The notes under the pieces were generated by a model. That model worked only from the letters and a program-made list of their open reading frames with translations. It was not told the origin of the DNA and did no database searches. Shown here piece after piece: positions 22,934 through 26,727 of a DNA stretch of 26,727 nt; positions within the stretch are counted from its first letter, which is position 1; the number at the start of each line of letters is the position of its first letter. The translations under genes and the position numbers were made by a program. Source of the DNA: a virus. Location of the stretch: positions 1 to 26,727 of the IMG/VR virus record IMGVR_UViG_3300032182_000273; one strand, 5' to 3'.

Positions 22934-25900
22934 TTAGATTTCCGTTAACCACCATCCAACATCAACACTTGCTCCAGTGCTAGTTCCATCATAGCGGACG
23001 TTTCCTAGATACACAAGACCAAATGCTGCGTTTGGCGTCTGAACTAGTAGTTCTCCACCATTGAATCCAGATCCTGTAATAGGTCCAGAGTTATCAGCAC
23101 CACCTTGAACTCTTGTGCCATCAACTGCTCTAATTCTTAGAGATACATTGTAAGTGAGTCTACCACCAACATCAGTAATACGGATCATATCTCCGTGAGT
23201 TGGAAGTTCTGGTAACTCAAGTAACATATCAGCAGCAGGAGCGATGAAATAGTTAGTATTTGAAGAGATAGGTTGAACCTGTACACCAGGACCAATATAA
23301 TCCCATTGTCTTCCACCGGTAGGAGTCATGAAAGCTTCCTGGCCAGCGAAACTCATGGATCCATCATTATTTATGGAGAAGTTAGTCTCCCCAATTTGAG
23401 AAGATGTTAGGTTAGAACCAGATCTATCAATTAAAGTATCGGCATTGACATTTAGATCAGCACCGTTGATAGTAACATCACCGGCAAAAATATTTTCTCC
23501 AGTGGCGTTAGTTCTAATAACACCAGCGATGGTCAGATCACCAGAAGCATTATTGAATACGAGTTGGTTATCATCAGTGGTATTCTTGATGACAAGATTT
23601 CCTTCCGTAATTGTTGTGTTTCCATTAGCAGATTCAACAATAAATCTATCAAGGTTATCTCTACCAACTCTCAAATCTCCACGGATAAATGTTTCACCGT
23701 CAAAACTATCAACAGCAAATTTTTCCTTATCGGCATCATTAGATCCATCAGTGATGACTAATCTTTCAAGATCAGGAGCAGTAGTACCTTCTAGACAGAT
23801 ACTCTTATCAACGGTTAACTTACCACCAATAAAGGTGTCACCAGTAACAGAATCTACAGAGAAAGAAGTAATAGCAGGTGAACCACCATCAGTAATAACA
23901 AATTGTTGGTTAGTTACCTGATTGATTGCTGTTACTGTAGTAAGTTCTCCGAGGTTGCTATTATCATCAGAAGATAGTCTAAAGATATCTCCCACATTAA
24001 TAGATCCGCTGAAGTTACCAGTAGAAACATTTTCTAAAGTTCCTTCCGCAACATCTAAGAGATCTTGAGTTAAGAAACTGACATTGGCAGAGAAGTCAAA
24101 GCGAACAAGAACTGCTTGATCTGGGTGATCTGTTCTTAGGTACTTGTAGTTTGTAGGAGGTTCAGCATCAAGAGGAAGATTAGAAGGTGTACCCAGAATC
24201 ATGTCACCATTGACATCTAGTTGGTTTCTAGCACGTCTTACTCTTACGTATAGAGGATCTGGACCAACATCATTTAGATTAGGAACACCAATAACTTCTA
24301 GAAGTTCACTATATTCTTCGCCAACAGGAGCATTTCCTTGTACTGGAGAAGGTACTGATCTATCAATCAAGACATAAGATCCAACTTCAAAGTCTAGAAG
24401 TGTAGCAGGTTGATCAATAGTTAATCTGTAAACTGTTGGGTCAGTAGCAAATCCAACACTAGTATCTTTAAACTCAGCTTCATTACCCCAATACTGAGCA
24501 CCCTCAGAACTTAGTCTGATGTTAATTGGTGTTCTCTTATAGAAGTCAATGTTAGATTCATCAATCTCATTTCCTTCACTGTGAGCTGTAGTTGGAGTTC
24601 CTAAGGAACCACGACGTAGTTCAAACTGACCAGCATTTAGACCACCCTGTAGTGTTACATCTCCAAATAGATCTGTATCAGCATTAACTTCGAGGGAGTT
24701 ATTAACAACTGTAGTACCACCAAGAGCACCAATACTAATATTAGTAGAAGATAGTCCAAAGTTAATGTTTGTGGTAGTTGTTGTTAGTAAGTTGAACGTT
24801 TGAGCAGGAGAGTTAAATCTAGCAATACCAGATCCAGGTGTCAATGCTTGTCCAACTCTAATGTCTCCATCGAAGTAAGCAAATCTGTTATAAACCTTGA
24901 GGATAGATCCACTGAATAGGTCGTCAGATGTATTAGCATAAGCACCACCTAGTTCAATTACGCTAGAGAAACTAGAATCATTATTACCAGCAGTTGCTAT
25001 TCTAACAACACCGTTTTCGGTAGTAGAATGTAGATTAAACTCAGTTACTGGAGAGAATCTACCAATGTTAACAATCTGATTACCAGAGATGTTGCCTAGG
25101 TTGATTTCTTGATCAGCAGTGGTTTGGTTGGCAATATTAAGTTCTTCGCCAATATTAACAAAGTTGAGTCTTGTTGTAACTGTTGGGAGAAGGTTGAAGT
25201 TTGTAGTTTGACTGATGAGACTTTCACCACCAATGGTTAGATTCTGCTCTAGTAAGCAGTCATCGGTGATTCTCATGTCACCATCAACAACGAATGTTCT
25301 GTCTAGTTCAGAAAAATCTACATTGATACCAACTCTTCCATTATTAGTGGTAGAGATTCTAAATGTAGCTTCTTGTGATGGATCACTACTATCACCACCA
25401 ACTAGGAAAGCGTGATCAACAGTTAAGAACGTTCTGTTATTAGGATCAGGATTGAGTAAGAAATTATTTGATACTCCAGTTTCTAGAACTTTACCACTAA
25501 TCCATGCCGTACCAACAACATCAAAGTTAGCTCTTGGTAATACAGCATCAGATACAAACCCTTCTTCTTGATCCCCACCCGGACCATGAGTAGCACGAGC
25601 TAAGGTATTAATACCAACTTTAAAGTCTCCGTAATCATCAGTTAATGTTCTGATAGATTCAGTTCCTAAGATACCAGTTTCTTTCCATTGATCAACAGAT
25701 ACTTCAATCAACGGACTTCCGGGTAGAGAAGTAATAGTAGTTGGATCACCAGGATCACTGACGATAAGGAATGAAATTTCAACTTCAAAGGATGTACCAG
25801 TGACGTTAAGAGCAGTTCTGATACCATTGATATTCTGGAATCTGCCAGAAAATCCACTTAATCTAATCTGAGATCCAGTCGAAATGCCTAAATCAGCAGG

Positions 25901-26727
25901 AGATGTTCCGAAGATAGTTGTGAATACTGCTCTGTTACTTACAGGAGTTGTAGCACTAATTGTATTAATACCAGCAGTATTATCAACATAGAAGTTGGAA
26001 TAGATCCAACCTAAAGATCCCGTCTTACCAACCTCTAATCCTTTATAAAGAGTATCTCCAGTGAGAGGAGAATCACTACCGTAAGTAATAGGAATACCTA
26101 CAGACGCATTAGTTTGATTTGGAGTATGATTAGAAGGTAAATTACCATTAGAAGGATCTACATGAGTTCTCCAGCTATAGTTTTGACCAGATAAGGTTGT
26201 TGTTCCTCTTGGATTGAGTCTATAGATAGCAGCATATAGATTGTTCTGTGTAGCAACGATATTACCCTCGGATGGGATATTGCTAAAGTTGAATGAAGAA
26301 CTATCTAACGTTTGATCACCGCCGTTGTTGAAATCTACGTTCGAGACAACTGTAAGGGCATTACCTTCGATTGGATCAACACTAATCGTTACCGGATTGC
26401 CGAAGGAAGCATTGCCATCAACGGTAATCTCTTTCTCAAATACAACTGGTAATGGGAAAGTAGTTACCAATCCACCAAGATCTCCCTCTTCATCATCAGT
26501 CTCAACTAGTTGAGCAGATTCTAGGAATGTCTCTTCACCAGTAATAGCATTGATTTTCTTATTACCAATGTAAAGATCACCATTAGAGTTTAGACCGGTA
26601 TAGAATACAATACCAGCATCTTCTCTCTTAGACTGAGCATAGAAGTCCTGAATATCAGATAGGACAACTTCTTGTCTAAGTGGGAAACCAGTAGAGTAGT
26701 TACCAGGACCAAATCCTAGATATTCAA
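22934..26727 (-). CDS. Large repetitive virion fibre protein, 5' end outside the window
   Basis: At least 1263 residues are visible. I read the frame on from 26470 to the window edge without a stop; it includes 'FYTGLNSNGDLYIGNKKINA' and ITGEETFLESAQLVE. The TTG at 26470 is therefore internal. The body is built from short β-rich repeats of about 30-35 residues such as 'TFIGGKLTVDKSICLEG', 'ETFIRGDLRVGRDNLDRF' and 'NTTITEGNLVIKN', typical of fibrous β-helical shafts. The C-terminal 110 residues are different and globular ('YFIAPAADMLLELPELPTHG', ELLVQTPNAAFGLVYLGN). It is probably a long fibre or baseplate-attached structural protein of a T4-like cyanophage. The next gene starts 2 nt after its stop. 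Confidence 0.85.
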   Translation of the reverse strand, partial: EYLGFGPGNYSTGFPLRQEVVLSDIQDFYAQSKREDAGIVFYTGLNSNGDLYIGNKKINAITGEETFLESAQLVETDDEEGDLGGLVTTFPLPVVFEKEITVDGNASFGNPVTISVDPIEGNALTVVSNVDFNNGGDQTLDSSSFNFSNIPSEGNIVATQNNLYAAIYRLNPRGTTTLSGQNYSWRTHVDPSNGNLPSNHTPNQTNASVGIPITYGSDSPLTGDTLYKGLEVGKTGSLGWIYSNFYVDNTAGINTISATTPVSNRAVFTTIFGTSPADLGISTGSQIRLSGFSGRFQNINGIRTALNVTGTSFEVEISFLIVSDPGDPTTITSLPGSPLIEVSVDQWKETGILGTESIRTLTDDYGDFKVGINTLARATHGPGGDQEEGFVSDAVLPRANFDVVGTAWISGKVLETGVSNNFLLNPDPNNRTFLTVDHAFLVGGDSSDPSQEATFRISTTNNGRVGINVDFSELDRTFVVDGDMRITDDCLLEQNLTIGGESLISQTTNFNLLPTVTTRLNFVNIGEELNIANQTTADQEINLGNISGNQIVNIGRFSPVTEFNLHSTTENGVVRIATAGNNDSSFSSVIELGGAYANTSDDLFSGSILKVYNRFAYFDGDIRVGQALTPGSGIARFNSPAQTFNLLTTTTTNINFGLSSTNISIGALGGTTVVNNSLEVNADTDLFGDVTLQGGLNAGQFELRRGSLGTPTTAHSEGNEIDESNIDFYKRTPINIRLSSEGAQYWGNEAEFKDTSVGFATDPTVYRLTIDQPATLLDFEVGSYVLIDRSVPSPVQGNAPVGEEYSELLEVIGVPNLNDVGPDPLYVRVRRARNQLDVNGDMILGTPSNLPLDAEPPTNYKYLRTDHPDQAVLVRFDFSANVSFLTQDLLDVAEGTLENVSTGNFSGSINVGDIFRLSSDDNSNLGELTTVTAINQVTNQQFVITDGGSPAITSFSVDSVTGDTFIGGKLTVDKSICLEGTTAPDLERLVITDGSNDADKEKFAVDSFDGETFIRGDLRVGRDNLDRFIVESANGNTTITEGNLVIKNTTDDNQLVFNNASGDLTIAGVIRTNATGENIFAGDVTINGADLNVNADTLIDRSGSNLTSSQIGETNFSINNDGSMSFAGQEAFMTPTGGRQWDYIGPGVQVQPISSNTNYFIAPAADMLLELPELPTHGDMIRITDVGGRLTYNVSLRIRAVDGTRVQGGADNSGPITGSGFNGGELLVQTPNAAFGLVYLGNVRYDGTSTGASVDVGWWLTEI

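Noticed and set aside
23445-23921. A 158-codon plus-strand frame in the large fibre gene
   Set aside because: Shadow of the repetitive β-structured coding sequence on the minus strand; no independent support.

Overview
The window looks like part of a T4-like marine cyanophage (contractile-tailed phage of Synechococcus or Prochlorococcus). The case rests on gene content: very large glycine-rich and collar-domain tail fibre proteins, a Dam-type methylase, an SF2 helicase, an SPFH (prohibitin-like) protein and tightly overlapping small genes. Late-promoter-like boxes of the TAAATA type and an AT-rich base composition fit as well. Host and family are inferences. No rRNA, tRNA, CRISPR array, insertion sequence or integrase was seen. 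Every gene I accept is on the minus strand, so transcription runs from high to low coordinates.

Region 1 (26727 down to 8032) is a block of virion fibre genes. It starts with a large fibre protein whose 5' end lies outside the window. Two collar-domain fibre proteins (569 and 293 aa) follow. Next come three related glycine-rich proteins (551, 873 and 536 aa) that share a C-terminal module of about 80 residues, then two tiny genes (77 and 65 aa). The block ends with a 1979-residue protein combining Ig-like repeats, a glycine-rich domain, a collar domain and HxH motifs. Most neighbours overlap or abut.

Region 2 (8012 to 6688) holds two AT-rich genes. The first (315 aa) carries a tail-fibre-assembly-chaperone-like signature, which fits its place after the fibres.

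Region 3 (6670 to 3550) starts with its own sigma70-like promoter and encodes a DEAH-box SF2 helicase, an HNH endonuclease-like protein and a Dam-type adenine methylase. The three reading frames overlap by 1 and 19 nt, so this is one translationally coupled unit. Its base composition is clearly more GC-rich at the helicase end than the neighbouring chaperone genes.

Region 4 (3553 to 1038) is a chain of about twelve small genes of 41-124 codons, nearly all overlapping by 1-17 nt. Several of their starts had to be revised or found by eye. Region 5 (1028 to 1) is an SPFH protein gene, a strong rho-independent terminator, and the start of another gene leaving the window.

Four of five late-promoter-like boxes (CTAAATA) overlap the TAA stop codon of the preceding gene. 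The working picture is late genes for host-recognition fibres and their assembly factor, next to a DNA-processing operon and a string of small accessory genes.
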